Notes: generated by a model not told the origin, from the letters alone. A stretch of DNA of 64,000 bases from Chengkuizengella axinellae (GCF_030730905.1 NZ_JAVAMP010000001.1:1054001-1118000); one strand, 5' to 3'; shown: positions 18,915-28,346, counted from the first letter of the stretch. Translations and numbers: made by a program.

Positions 18915-19763
18915 ATGAGAATAATTAATTTATCATTGTTTCTTTTATTGATGTTTATGTTAACCTCCTGTGGTAGTAGTGAGTTGAATTCACAAATTGA
19001 ACAGCTTCAAAGTGTTAATAATGAATTATTAAATCAGGTCGATATAGTGATGGAAGAACTAGACTTGCTTAAAGAAGAAAACTTAAGTGTATTAAATCAA
19101 GTTGATCAAATGAATATAAAAAATGTACAGTTGCAAGAAGATATTAAATCATTACAACGTGACAACCAGAAATTACAGGCTGAAAATGCACAATTGAAAG
19201 ATCAACTATTAGGTCAGGAAGAGGATGTTAATATACCGGAAGAAGCACCACAGGTTAATTTAGAAGATTTGATTTTAAACAAAGCAAATGAGGTGATATT
19301 ACTTTTAAAGAATGAGAATATGGCACAATTGTCATCGTATGTGCATCCAAATAATGGAGTCAGAATTTCTCCTTATCCTTTTGTTAATGTGAATTCTGAT
19401 TTAGTGTTTAGTGCAAATCAAATCTCAACTTTTATGACAGATAACAATGTTTATACTTGGGGAAGTTATGATGGTTCTGGTGAGCCCATTCAGCTCACTC
19501 CATCAGATTATTATAATGCTTTTATATATAGTGCAGACTTTGCGAATCCAGAACAAATCAGTTACAACCAAATATTAGGTGCTGGAAATATGATACAAAA
19601 TAAAGTTTCCGTTTATCCGAATGCAAATATCGTAGAATTTTATTTTTCTGGCTTTGACCCTCAATATAACGGGATGGATTGGCAAAGTTTAAGTTTAGTT
19701 TTTGAAGAATACGACGGGGATTGGTATTTGGTTGGGATGATTAAAGGAGCTTGGACAATTTAA
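18915..19763 (+). CDS. Coiled-coil lipoprotein of unknown function
   Basis: A lipoprotein signal peptide ends in the lipobox LTSC with Cys19. Residues about 25-100 form a Leu/Gln/Glu heptad coiled coil (repeated QLQxxN patterns), and a Pro-rich hinge leads to a folded domain (about 115-282) rich in Tyr, Trp and Asn. The mature protein should be anchored on the outer face of the membrane. I do not recognise a named family for the C-terminal domain; its LILNKANEVILLLKNENMAQ helix followed by a beta-rich part resembles NTF2-like lipoproteins of Paenibacillaceae. AAAGGAAAA precedes ATG 18915. Confidence 0.75.
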   Translation: MRIINLSLFLLLMFMLTSCGSSELNSQIEQLQSVNNELLNQVDIVMEELDLLKEENLSVLNQVDQMNIKNVQLQEDIKSLQRDNQKLQAENAQLKDQLLGQEEDVNIPEEAPQVNLEDLILNKANEVILLLKNENMAQLSSYVHPNNGVRISPYPFVNVNSDLVFSANQISTFMTDNNVYTWGSYDGSGEPIQLTPSDYYNAFIYSADFANPEQISYNQILGAGNMIQNKVSVYPNANIVEFYFSGFDPQYNGMDWQSLSLVFEEYDGDWYLVGMIKGAWTI

Positions 19764-19858
19764 GTAGTGAAAATGTGTCAATAAGCTGAGCGCTTAAATA
19801 TGAGAGGATTGAAATTGGATTAAATGAATGATTGAGAAAAATTAACAATAAGTTTTGA

Positions 19859-19888
19859 TTGACAATTTAAATACTACAAATGTAATAT
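19859..19888 (+). promoter_or_regulatory. Promoter of the blaI-blaR1-like operon
   Basis: -35 TTGACA (19859-19864), an 18-base spacer and a probable -10 TAATAT (19883-19888). Both elements are framed or overlapped by the BlaI-type operators. Confidence 0.65.
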
Positions 19889-19913
19889 ATAAATATGTAT
19901 TACGTTTGTAGTA
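19872..19913 (+). promoter_or_regulatory. Two BlaI/MecI-type operators
   Basis: TACTACAAATGTAATA (19872-19887) and TATTACGTTTGTAGTA (19898-19913) each resemble the known dyad TACTACA-N2-TGTAGTA (the pattern of staphylococcal bla/mec operators). They are near-perfect reverse complements of each other, so the block is also one larger palindrome centred on the likely transcription start. Binding should block the promoter, giving autoregulation by the downstream BlaI homologue. Confidence 0.75.
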
Positions 19914-19942
19914 TTTTTATATGATTTTAAGGAGGCATAAAT

Positions 19943-20311
19943 ATGAAGATTTCAGATGCCGAGTGGAGAGTTATGGAGGAATTGTGGAAAAATTCTCCAT
20001 TAACTTCATCAGAAATTATCGATCGGCTTAAGGATTCAAGTGAATGGAGTCCTAAAACGATTCATACTTTAATTAATCGATTAGTAAAAAAAGAGGTGTT
20101 GGGTGTGAATAAGGAAGGTAGATTTAAACAATTTCACCCTCTAATCTCTGCAGATGAATGCCGGAGACAAGAAACGACTTCTTTTCTAAAAAAGATCTAC
20201 GATGGTTCTCGTCAAATGTTTTTATTGAATTTTATCAAAAATGAGAAGTTAACGGAGAAAGAAATTGAAGAATTAAAAGAGATACTTGAACAAAAAAAAG
20301 CAAGAGATTAA
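19943..20311 (+). CDS. blaI: BlaI/MecI/CopY family transcriptional repressor
   Basis: A 122-residue winged-helix repressor: the DNA-binding domain occupies residues about 1-75 (ISDAEWRVMEELWKNSPLTS; WSPKTIHTLINRLVKKEVL) and a helical dimerisation tail the rest. Family members are inactivated by proteolysis when the partner BlaR1-type sensor is triggered. The adjacent M56 protease gene and the operators upstream fit that circuit. No beta-lactamase gene is nearby, so the regulated output is probably this operon itself. ATG 19943 follows AAGGAGGC. Confidence 0.92.
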   Translation: MKISDAEWRVMEELWKNSPLTSSEIIDRLKDSSEWSPKTIHTLINRLVKKEVLGVNKEGRFKQFHPLISADECRRQETTSFLKKIYDGSRQMFLLNFIKNEKLTEKEIEELKEILEQKKARD

Positions 20312-20395
20312 TTCTTTTGAGTATTAGGAATTAGATACTTGCATCATTCAAGATTACATGTGCTTAACTTACTTGAATAAAAAGTGGGTGAATTA

Positions 20396-22753
20396 ATGAA
20401 TTTACAAGAATTATTTTTAATCGTATTACATTTTTCTCTCATAGGGAGTGTAGTAGCTTTAGTTATTCTCCTTATAAAAAAAGTGTTGAATGATCGTTTG
20501 TCTGCACATTGGCATTATTACATTTGGATTTTATTGATACTTAGACTTTTATTTCCTTTTAGTTTTGAAAGTTCTTTAAGTTGGAATAACTTCTTACCCT
20601 CGATAACAGAAAATACTTTCGATGAAGCTGTAGATACACCAGTTAATAGTCAGAATATCCTACCTTCTATAAATGTAGAGCCAAAAATAGATATCAATCA
20701 GCATGAAAGTTTAAATGAAATCAATGAACTCCCATTAAACTTTCAATCTAAGACAAATCTAACAAACTCATATTTACATCAAGAAGCGATCGGAATTGAA
20801 ACTAATGAGTCATCATCAGAAAATGCTGCTGCAAAACAATTAATGGATCTCAAGCAAACACTAATAAATTTTTTTACTCTTAATACATTGGGGATGTTGT
20901 GGCTTTACGGTGCTTTACAAGTCTTTACGTTTTTATTCATCATCAATATAGAATTTAACTGGAAGTTATCTAAGAAAAAAAAATGTAAAGACGAAGAGGT
21001 TTTATCTCTACTAGAAGCATGTAAAAAGAAATTAATAGTGAATTCAAACGTAAAAGTTATTTATGATGAAAAGATAGATTCTCCTTCTATTGTTGGTTTT
21101 TTAGTACCGAAAATTGTGATTTCTAGGCAACTGTTTGAAAGCTTGTCAAAAGAGGAAAAGAAGTATGTGCTGCTGCATGAGTTGATGCATTTTAAAAAGA
21201 AGGATGTGTTTGTCCAATGGATTAGTATTATCGTTTTATCTATTCATTGGTTTAATCCGATTGTTTGGTACAGCTTTTATCGTTTACGTAAAGATTGTGA
21301 GTTATCTTGTGATGCATCCGTTTTATCCCAGTTAAAAAAAGATGAACAGTTGGCTTATGGAAACGCTTTGTTAAATGTTTTAGGAAAGGTATCAAAGCCT
21401 CCGCTCATTCCTAAAGCGATAGGGATGTCCGCTGGTTTATCAGATCTGAGATCCAGAATCATGAGAATTCATATGTTTAAAAAACAATCTATGAAATGGA
21501 TAATGCTCTCTAGTGTTATAACTGCAAGTGTTGTGCTTGTAGGGTTCACTGTATTTGCTCCAAATAATAGTAGCAATGCTCAAAACACATTTGAAGCGGC
21601 AGATGGAAATATTCAATTTGATCAAATAACAGAAATTGAGCCTAAATCTATTGAACTCCAGGATTCAAGTTTCATCGATTTGGCGAAAGGAAAATGGAAA
21701 GATGCTTCAAGCATGAATCAGGCAGGATATCCTAATGATGCATCAACGGTTATCGATGACAAGATATATATAGCTGGAGGCTCTGTAGTTCAAGATGGGG
21801 TTTTTATATACTCTTCAAGTTTAGAAGTGTATGATCCTCTAACAGATTCATGGACACAATTGGCTAGTATGAATCAAACTAGAGACAATCATACAACAGT
21901 AGTGATCGATGGGAAAATCTATGTTATCGGCGGTTTTAGTTATGATGGAGAAGAGTTACGTTACTTATCAGATGTAGAGATGTATGATCCGGAGATGGAT
22001 ACATGGACACAATTGGCTGGTTTGAATCAAGCTAGAGCTTATCATGAAACAGAAGTCTTGGATGGAAAAATCTATGTTTTAGGGGGTCATGGAGATGGTG
22101 AAGATGATCGTGTACTGTCGAGTGTAGAAGTGTATGATCCAACAACAAATACATGGACACAACTAGCTACTATGAACGAAGCTAGATTTCATTTTGAGAG
22201 TGCAGTGATGAATGGGAAAATTTATGCTTTAGGTGGTCAGAGTGATAACGTTTTATCAAGTACAGAAGTATATGATCCAGCAACAGATACTTGGACAATG
22301 CTAGCCAAAATGAACAAAGGAAGAGAATTTTTCTCTGTAGAAATTATGAATGAAAAGCTTTATGCCGTTGGTGGATTCAATTCTAATTCTATGAGATCTA
22401 GAAAAGAAAATTATTTATCAAGTGTAGAAGTGTATGATCCAAAAACAGACAACTGGAATGAATTAGCTGATTTGAATCAAGCAAGAGACAACCATGCAAC
22501 AGAAGTGATAAATGGTTACATTTACACTATTGGTGGATTTGGTGGAAATAATGATTTGAGGTATTTATCAAGTGTAGAAGTATATGATCCTGATACAAAT
22601 CGATGGATTGAATCAGCGAATATAAATCAAGCAAGACATAACCATGCAACAGAAGTGATCAATGGTAAAATCTATGCATTAGGAGGTAATACGGAAGAAG
22701 AATATGTTACAAGATCTGTAGAAGTCTATGAGATGGGAGAAAAAGATGGATGA
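20396..22753 (+). CDS. BlaR1-like M56 metalloprotease with C-terminal Kelch propeller
   Basis: Residues about 1-375 are a BlaR1/MecR1-type membrane protease: several transmembrane helices, the zinc motif HELMH near residue 261 and the downstream ELSCDASVL segment with the third ligand. After the last membrane helix (about 363-382) the usual penicillin-binding sensor is missing. Instead there are seven Kelch blades (each with xKIYxxGG, VEVYDPxTxxW and a MNQAR-type turn), predicting an extracellular beta propeller. ATG 20396 is chosen over GTG 20384. The stop overlaps the next gene (ATGA). The ligand is unknown; a cell-surface or glycan signal is inference. Confidence 0.88.
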   Translation: MNLQELFLIVLHFSLIGSVVALVILLIKKVLNDRLSAHWHYYIWILLILRLLFPFSFESSLSWNNFLPSITENTFDEAVDTPVNSQNILPSINVEPKIDINQHESLNEINELPLNFQSKTNLTNSYLHQEAIGIETNESSSENAAAKQLMDLKQTLINFFTLNTLGMLWLYGALQVFTFLFIINIEFNWKLSKKKKCKDEEVLSLLEACKKKLIVNSNVKVIYDEKIDSPSIVGFLVPKIVISRQLFESLSKEEKKYVLLHELMHFKKKDVFVQWISIIVLSIHWFNPIVWYSFYRLRKDCELSCDASVLSQLKKDEQLAYGNALLNVLGKVSKPPLIPKAIGMSAGLSDLRSRIMRIHMFKKQSMKWIMLSSVITASVVLVGFTVFAPNNSSNAQNTFEAADGNIQFDQITEIEPKSIELQDSSFIDLAKGKWKDASSMNQAGYPNDASTVIDDKIYIAGGSVVQDGVFIYSSSLEVYDPLTDSWTQLASMNQTRDNHTTVVIDGKIYVIGGFSYDGEELRYLSDVEMYDPEMDTWTQLAGLNQARAYHETEVLDGKIYVLGGHGDGEDDRVLSSVEVYDPTTNTWTQLATMNEARFHFESAVMNGKIYALGGQSDNVLSSTEVYDPATDTWTMLAKMNKGREFFSVEIMNEKLYAVGGFNSNSMRSRKENYLSSVEVYDPKTDNWNELADLNQARDNHATEVINGYIYTIGGFGGNNDLRYLSSVEVYDPDTNRWIESANINQARHNHATEVINGKIYALGGNTEEEYVTRSVEVYEMGEKDG

Positions 22754-25047
22754 GATTATTGTTGAGTATCATTTTAAGTTTAGCTTTATTTAGCATTTTA
22801 TATATGAACTTAGAAGGAAGTAATAATACAGAACCACAAGTGGAAGCGAACCCAAATCAATTAATGGATATTAAAAATGATCAAACACAAAACACAGAAA
22901 ATCAACTGGTCAAGGTGGAAAAAGTCATTACAAAAGTTGATTTAGTAAATAAAGTAAAACAAATATTTCCAAACGAATTAGGGTCAGCTAAAATAGAAGA
23001 TTTCACTTTTGATGGATACAATCCAGATAAACATGAGGAGTTTATATTGAATTATAGAAAAAATGGTGACGATGAGTATCACCCTTCGGATTTAAGAGGT
23101 ACATTTTTATTTTATGGGAAAGAATTAACGCTAATTGCATTTTCCTTCGGTGGTGATGCAGCAACAGAAAATGCTGTGTTCCCTCCAATAGTTAACGTTG
23201 AAGAAAGTAGGGATGTAGCGGAAAAGTTTTTAGCTCAATTTTATGATATGAATGATTATGGTATGAAGATTAGTTATTATCAGGATTTTCAAAGACCTCT
23301 GACGAAACCTATTCAAACTGAGTTTGAGTTCTATAAAATGAAGGACGGAATCCGCATTTCAGACCAAGGGGGAAGAGTGCTTGTTCAAGGAGATGGGATG
23401 GTTCGAAGTTATAATTTCTACAATCAACCATACGAAAATTATTATGCTTCTCTACAAGAGCATACTTATGATTCTCCTAATGAAATGTTAACGGAGGAGG
23501 AAATTAAGAATCAATTAAACAATGATTTAAATGTACAATTGAAATACATTAGTAGATCTTATGGACTCGATAGTAAAGATATTTATTTAGCATATGTTAT
23601 AGATCCTTCTATCTCTAAGATAAATGCACTAGATGGAACATATTCTTATTCTATAAACGGAGAATCCATGGAGATTAGTAAATTACAAGCTATATCAAAG
23701 TATCATCCTATACTAGAATCTAATCATAAATCAACATTTAATTTAAACAAAAACAATATCGAACAACACGCTTTGAAAATATTGGAACAAATATTAAAAT
23801 TAGAACAGTCTGGGTTAAGTATTGAGAAAAATGAAGAACTTAGTGTTGAAAGATCATTGAAGTATTTGGTAACATACGATTCAAATCATTATGCAGAGAT
23901 GATCATTGATGGGGTTACAGGAGACTTGTATTATTGGAGATTAATTGATGAAGTGGATTTGACAACACCAAGTGAAACGTCTGAATTAGTTCTAGATGAA
24001 GCTAGAGAAAATGCAATGGAATATATACATCAACTTTCTCCAGGTATATCTCAGCAAATTGTGTGGAGAGAGCACCCTGAAGACTACTCTACTGATAATG
24101 GTAATTATACATTCCAATTTTATAGATTAGTTAATGGGATACCATATGAAGGAGATAGAATCAATGTTACTATTTCTAAGCAGAATGGTGAATTAATGGG
24201 ATATGTAATGTTTCTCGATCCTATGGATCAATTTCCTAAGGTTGACAGTGTTACAAGTGAAGAGGAAGCTTTATCTGCCTATCTAGATGGGATGTCAACA
24301 GATTTATATTATGAACATATATATACTGATTATTATGCTGATCTTGAAAAAGTACATTATAATCTAATTTACGAAGTTGATTTTACCATTGATTATGTGG
24401 ATGCAATAACGGGGGAAAACGTATTAACCTATAGAGCAAATTCCTTCAAAGTACCTAATATTAAGGTCAGTCACCCTTGGGCAGAGGATGAAATTAATTA
24501 TTTGATTCAATCTGGCTTTATCGTACCTGATGTTGATGGACAGATACGAGCAGATGAAGCTTTATCGGTTGAAGAAGGATTAAATATACTCATGAAATCT
24601 TTATATAATAAAAATTCTATTTCTAACTATGCTGAACGTTTAGGAGATTTTCAGACCTATCTCAACATTCGCTCGGATATGGATATCTATCCAATTGTAG
24701 AAAGTGCGGCTGTTAAAGGAATTATTGATACAGATCAAGAAACCTTTAATCTTGATGAGTTATTGACAAGAGAAAAACTTGCTTTCTGGTATGTTCAACT
24801 GTTAGGCTCAGACTTTATTGCTGAACAAGAGTTGGCATTCAACAACTTTGCTGATGAGCATCTCATTTCAGATAAATACGTACAACAAGTTAAAATCGCA
24901 AATGCATTTGGTCTTATTGCAATGAATGAAAATACTGAAATACGACCAAATGAGGCAGTTACTATAGCAGAGTTGGCTAAATCTTTTGGAGAATTATTTA
25001 AATTATCTATAATGATAAATAACGATAATAAATTCGTTATACATTAA
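22750..25047 (+). CDS. Exported YcdB/YcdC-domain protein with S-layer homology domains
   Basis: An N-terminal hydrophobic segment (LLLSIILSLALFSILYM) marks export or membrane anchoring. The middle (about 60-560) contains PepSY/YcdB-YcdC-like alpha-beta repeats (for example SRDVAEKFLAQFYD; FYRLVNGIPYEGDRINVTIS). The C-terminus (about 575-755) has three SLH-like units (WAEDEINYLIQSGFI; ESAAVKGIID; KIANAFGLIAMNE), which normally bind pyruvylated wall polymers. Its ATG overlaps the stop of the Kelch sensor gene, so the two are translationally coupled and may act together at the surface. The biochemical role is unknown. Confidence 0.82.
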   Translation: MRLLLSIILSLALFSILYMNLEGSNNTEPQVEANPNQLMDIKNDQTQNTENQLVKVEKVITKVDLVNKVKQIFPNELGSAKIEDFTFDGYNPDKHEEFILNYRKNGDDEYHPSDLRGTFLFYGKELTLIAFSFGGDAATENAVFPPIVNVEESRDVAEKFLAQFYDMNDYGMKISYYQDFQRPLTKPIQTEFEFYKMKDGIRISDQGGRVLVQGDGMVRSYNFYNQPYENYYASLQEHTYDSPNEMLTEEEIKNQLNNDLNVQLKYISRSYGLDSKDIYLAYVIDPSISKINALDGTYSYSINGESMEISKLQAISKYHPILESNHKSTFNLNKNNIEQHALKILEQILKLEQSGLSIEKNEELSVERSLKYLVTYDSNHYAEMIIDGVTGDLYYWRLIDEVDLTTPSETSELVLDEARENAMEYIHQLSPGISQQIVWREHPEDYSTDNGNYTFQFYRLVNGIPYEGDRINVTISKQNGELMGYVMFLDPMDQFPKVDSVTSEEEALSAYLDGMSTDLYYEHIYTDYYADLEKVHYNLIYEVDFTIDYVDAITGENVLTYRANSFKVPNIKVSHPWAEDEINYLIQSGFIVPDVDGQIRADEALSVEEGLNILMKSLYNKNSISNYAERLGDFQTYLNIRSDMDIYPIVESAAVKGIIDTDQETFNLDELLTREKLAFWYVQLLGSDFIAEQELAFNNFADEHLISDKYVQQVKIANAFGLIAMNENTEIRPNEAVTIAELAKSFGELFKLSIMINNDNKFVIH

Positions 25048-25070
25048 CAAAAGTACAAATAAGTTTATCT

Positions 25071-25116
25071 AAAATGACACACTTCCTAATATAATCACAG
25101 AGGAGTGTGTCATTTT
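25071..25116 (+). terminator. Terminator of the blaI operon
   Basis: AAAATGACACACT pairs with AGTGTGTCATTTT around a loop of about 20 bases, with T-rich sequence after it. Confidence 0.75.
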
Positions 25117-25292
25117 AATTTCTTTTATATTAACAGTTAAAAACAACTGGATGAGTAAGTAGGGTGCATTTTTGATTTTTGATATATTACTCCTTAAATA
25201 AAAAGGAACATGTTAATATATAGAGGAAAATGTAATTTGATGTAGAATAACATCTGAATGACATCTGGTATGGATAAAGGAAGGTTAGTGTA

Positions 25293-25679
25293 TTGAAAAA
25301 ACTATTATTTCAACCAAAGTTAGCAACTAAAGCTGCCTTAATTTCACTTTTTGTTACCCTAGTTATGATTATACTATCATTATTTCGAGATACAACAATA
25401 TCACTAATTTCTATATTATTAATGATGTTTACGATCATTCCTCATTATATCACTATCTTTTTTACAAAATCCTCAGACTATTTTGGTAACACTATACTGA
25501 CTCTGTTTTTTTTCGTACATTTTATTTTTTATTTTCTCTTCTTGTATTTTGTTTTCATATTATTGCAAGTTGTTAAGAAACAACACCATAAAAATGAAAT
25601 AGGATGTCTCATTATAATTATTTATTTGCTTTTGATATTCATGGTTACTATGTATTCTGTTGGCTCAATTTATAGTTAA
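25293..25679 (+). CDS. Small membrane protein of unknown function
   Basis: A 128-residue, very hydrophobic protein with four predicted membrane helices (about 12-32, 38-60, 65-92 and 104-125). TTG 25293 follows GGAAGG by about eight bases. No conserved motif is recognised. It lies alone after a terminator and before a decayed membrane gene, so it may belong to a group of rapidly turning-over small membrane genes. Confidence 0.55.
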   Translation: MKKLLFQPKLATKAALISLFVTLVMIILSLFRDTTISLISILLMMFTIIPHYITIFFTKSSDYFGNTILTLFFFVHFIFYFLFLYFVFILLQVVKKQHHKNEIGCLIIIIYLLLIFMVTMYSVGSIYS

Positions 25680-25755
25680 TTATTTTGAAAAATGAGTTAT
25701 AGACTTTAGAAAAAAATTTATTACTAATGAAGAAGAAATTTGCAAGGAGAAGCTG

Positions 25756-26007
25756 ATGGTACAAAAAAGTAATATATATTTTGGTCGCGTTATTTTTTAG
25801 AACTAATTATGATATGAATACTAAATGTAGAATGTTTTTATATAATGGTATTTTTAACGACGATGGCTCTTTTACTACAGTCATCACATTGATGAATATA
25901 CTATTTACGATCAAAATGTGTTCTCTAATCAGTTTATTGTGGTTGGTTTTATTATGATAGGAATCCTTTTTTTGTTGGTATTTTTATTAAAGAAAAGGAA
26001 AGAGTGA
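25756..26007 (+). pseudogene. Small membrane protein gene broken by two homopolymer indels
   Basis: A good ribosome-binding site (AAGGAGAAG) precedes ATG 25756, but that frame stops after 14 codons. Removing one A from the A6 run at 25762-25767 and adding one T to the T4 run near 25870 joins three frames into one reading frame of about 83 codons, ending at TGA 26005-26007. The joined product has an N-terminal hydrophobic segment (VIYILVALFF), a polar middle (NGIFNDDGSFYYSHHIDEY) and a C-terminal transmembrane helix followed by KKRKE. It could be a true pseudogene or two homopolymer sequencing errors. Confidence 0.6.
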
Positions 26008-26182
26008 ATAAACAGTAATGATAAAAAGCAGATGATTATTTATGAAATTATGTTGATTTTGACTAATAAAAGTCAGGATAACATTGATATACCTAAAATT
26101 GATAAAGGTTAGAGTTCTAAATAGAACAAATGCTTCTGAATTTATTAAAGTGTATAAACACTAAGGGGATGAGTTAACACAC

Positions 26183-26728
26183 ATGGATATTGTAATCAGA
26201 GAGCTGATGGCTGAAGACCAGCATATTAAAATAGACTTAGATAATAGTTTTGTCGTTGACTCTGTCGCTGTTGTATCCTGCATAGAACAGCTGTTTAGTT
26301 ATACAGTAAAAGAAGTTCCTACTTATATAAAAGAATATCCTGAAGATACAATTATCAAGGATTATTCTGAATTTATTGATAATCCAAAACAAATTATTTA
26401 TTTGGCATTCTTAGGAGAAAAAGTTGTAGGTCAAATCATACTGAAAAAGTCCTGGAATCATTACGCTTATATCGACTACATCATTGTAGATAGTCAATAC
26501 AGAAGAGATGGAATTGGTCAGAAACTAATCGAACAAGCTAAATACTGGGCGAGGACTGGTGGGATGCCAGGGATTTCGTTAGAAACACAAAACATTAACG
26601 TTAAAGCGTGCAAATTTTACGATAGGTGTGGCTTTAAAATAGGTGGAATTGACAATTATCTTTACAAAGGACTTGATCAACAAAGTAAAGAAATAGCTAT
26701 ATATTGGTATTTGTTGTTTGAGGAATAA
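26183..26728 (+). CDS. GNAT acetyltransferase, streptothricin-acetyltransferase-like
   Basis: Streptothricin acetyltransferases (SatA/Sat4) inactivate streptothricin by acetylation with acetyl-CoA. The acetyl-CoA loop is present as VDSQYRRDGIGQKLIEQA (about 112-129). Segments around it match the Sat pattern: FIDNPKQIIYLAFLGEKVVG, WNHYAYIDYI, LETQNINVKACKFYDRCGF and the C-terminal EIAIYWYLLFEE. The length of 181 residues fits. ATG 26183 follows AGGGGATGAG at slightly long spacing. Substrate is inferred from resemblance only; such genes are common in Bacillales chromosomes. Confidence 0.78.
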   Translation: MDIVIRELMAEDQHIKIDLDNSFVVDSVAVVSCIEQLFSYTVKEVPTYIKEYPEDTIIKDYSEFIDNPKQIIYLAFLGEKVVGQIILKKSWNHYAYIDYIIVDSQYRRDGIGQKLIEQAKYWARTGGMPGISLETQNINVKACKFYDRCGFKIGGIDNYLYKGLDQQSKEIAIYWYLLFEE

Positions 26729-26850
26729 ATACAAAGTTACATTTTAGAGAATCATGAAAGTGAAATTTTACATAGATTATGATAAAACACTTACTTGTAC
26801 TGACAAAAAATAATAATCCGTTATATTCCTTTTTATGAATAAATTTATAT

Positions 26851-26879
26851 TTACGATATTGATATCCCTCCTGTATAAT
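26851..26879 (+). promoter_or_regulatory. Putative promoter of the YpeB-like gene
   Basis: A perfect -10 TATAAT (26874-26879) lies 17 bases after a weak -35 TTACGA. Confidence 0.5.
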
Positions 26880-26930
26880 GACTCTTGAACATGCATTACA
26901 TACTAACAAATGAGGATCATGGAGGAACTT

Positions 26931-28298
26931 ATGAAGAAATATCGTAAGTATTTTTTTATTTTACTTGCATTGTTTTTAGTCGTTTCAGTTTCAGTTACTT
27001 TTATTAAAGTAGAAATATCGTATGAAAAACAAAACTCTATTATAGAAGATATATCAGATGATAAATATACTGATTTCATCTTTTTCAGATCGAATAATGA
27101 AATGTTGAATAATCTACTAACGATCATTCTCACTAGTACGGATAGTATAGTTGAAAAAGAAAGTTTATCTGATCTACATGCTTATGCAAATATTCTTGCT
27201 AGCAACCTAACGTTCAGCGCAGATTTGTTTGGTAATGAATTAGGAATGAAAGTGAGAAGTCAATATTATAATATTGATCGCTTGGCAACTAATTTATTGA
27301 ATTACAAAGAATTGAATCATATTAACGTTGAAAAAGAAGTAGAGAACTTACAAACGGCTTTACATTTTTCAAAAAGAATCCAAGAAGCGTTGAATCAAAT
27401 TTTAGAACAAGAAAATTTATATCGTGACTGGTTTTTGATAAAAGATAGTGAGCAAAAGAAAGCTATTTTACAGCAGCTGACCATTGATTTATCCAAACTA
27501 CCAGAGTTGCAAATTGTAGATGCCAATAGCAAATCTTTTACTATACCTAGAACTTATCCGAGTTCAGGTGAGAAGCTGTTCGCGCACGAAGCAATAAACA
27601 TAGCTAAAAACTTTTTAGATCCAAATAACGAAATGAAATATGATTATGGATATAAAATAAGCAAACAATCATTTCCCACATATGAAGTAGACTTATTTAT
27701 AAATGAAGAAAAGAAAGGTAATGAAAGAATTGTATTTAATGTGGGCGTATACGATGGAAAGTTATATAGTGCACATCTAACGAATGAGGCTCACGCTGAA
27801 TATGGTATAAAATACGATAAAAACATGTTTACATTTGAAGAAGGTAAAGAAAAAGCTTTGCAAATTGCAAAAGACATAGATCCTACAATGGATGAATTTA
27901 AGTTAGTTCATGCTGTTGATCACAAAGAGACAGCAACTTATACTTTTGTACCGATCATAAACAATATTGCAGTTCACTTTAAACCACTTGAGATTAATAT
28001 ACGATTAGATACAGGTGAGTTTACCCAGTTTGATGCTTCTTCTTACTTTGGTATAACAGATACAAATGTTACCACACCTGAACGAATTTTATCTATAGAG
28101 GAAGCAAGAAGTTATCTTCCAGAGCATCTAACCTTTGTAGACAAAGGGTTATTTCTAATTTATAACCGATATGGTGAAAAGGTATTAACATATGCTTTTG
28201 ATTCAGACATAGGTACAACCACTTTTATTCATGTTGAAACAGGCAAAGAAGAGCTTGTTACGATACAATACGATTCACGTTCAATTTTAAAATATTAA
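26931..28298 (+). CDS. YpeB-like membrane protein with PepSY-type repeats
   Basis: An N-terminal membrane anchor (about 6-26) is followed by a helical region (about 60-185) and three PepSY/YcdB-like alpha-beta units, each beginning with a helix such as FAHEAINIAKNFLD, FEEGKEKALQIAKDID or SIEEARSYLPEHL. This is the architecture and length (455 residues) of YpeB, the partner of the spore-cortex lytic enzyme SleB. No sleB gene is adjacent, so a germination role is uncertain and a paralogue is more likely. ATG 26931 is five bases after GGAGG; an in-frame ATG 26910 lacks a site. Confidence 0.65.
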   Translation: MKKYRKYFFILLALFLVVSVSVTFIKVEISYEKQNSIIEDISDDKYTDFIFFRSNNEMLNNLLTIILTSTDSIVEKESLSDLHAYANILASNLTFSADLFGNELGMKVRSQYYNIDRLATNLLNYKELNHINVEKEVENLQTALHFSKRIQEALNQILEQENLYRDWFLIKDSEQKKAILQQLTIDLSKLPELQIVDANSKSFTIPRTYPSSGEKLFAHEAINIAKNFLDPNNEMKYDYGYKISKQSFPTYEVDLFINEEKKGNERIVFNVGVYDGKLYSAHLTNEAHAEYGIKYDKNMFTFEEGKEKALQIAKDIDPTMDEFKLVHAVDHKETATYTFVPIINNIAVHFKPLEINIRLDTGEFTQFDASSYFGITDTNVTTPERILSIEEARSYLPEHLTFVDKGLFLIYNRYGEKVLTYAFDSDIGTTTFIHVETGKEELVTIQYDSRSILKY

Positions 28299-28302
28299 CT
28301 TT

Positions 28303-28346
28303 ATAGGGGTAGAATATAATCTAGTGGATTCATATTCTATCCCTAT
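28303..28346 (+). terminator. Terminator after the YpeB-like gene
   Basis: ATAGGGGTAGAATAT pairs with ATATTCTATCCCTAT (one wobble), followed by TTTATTATT. Confidence 0.65.

Noticed and set aside
26036-26112. A 25-to-27-codon frame before the Sat-like gene
   Set aside because: No ribosome-binding site and no sequence pattern suggesting a protein; left as intergenic.
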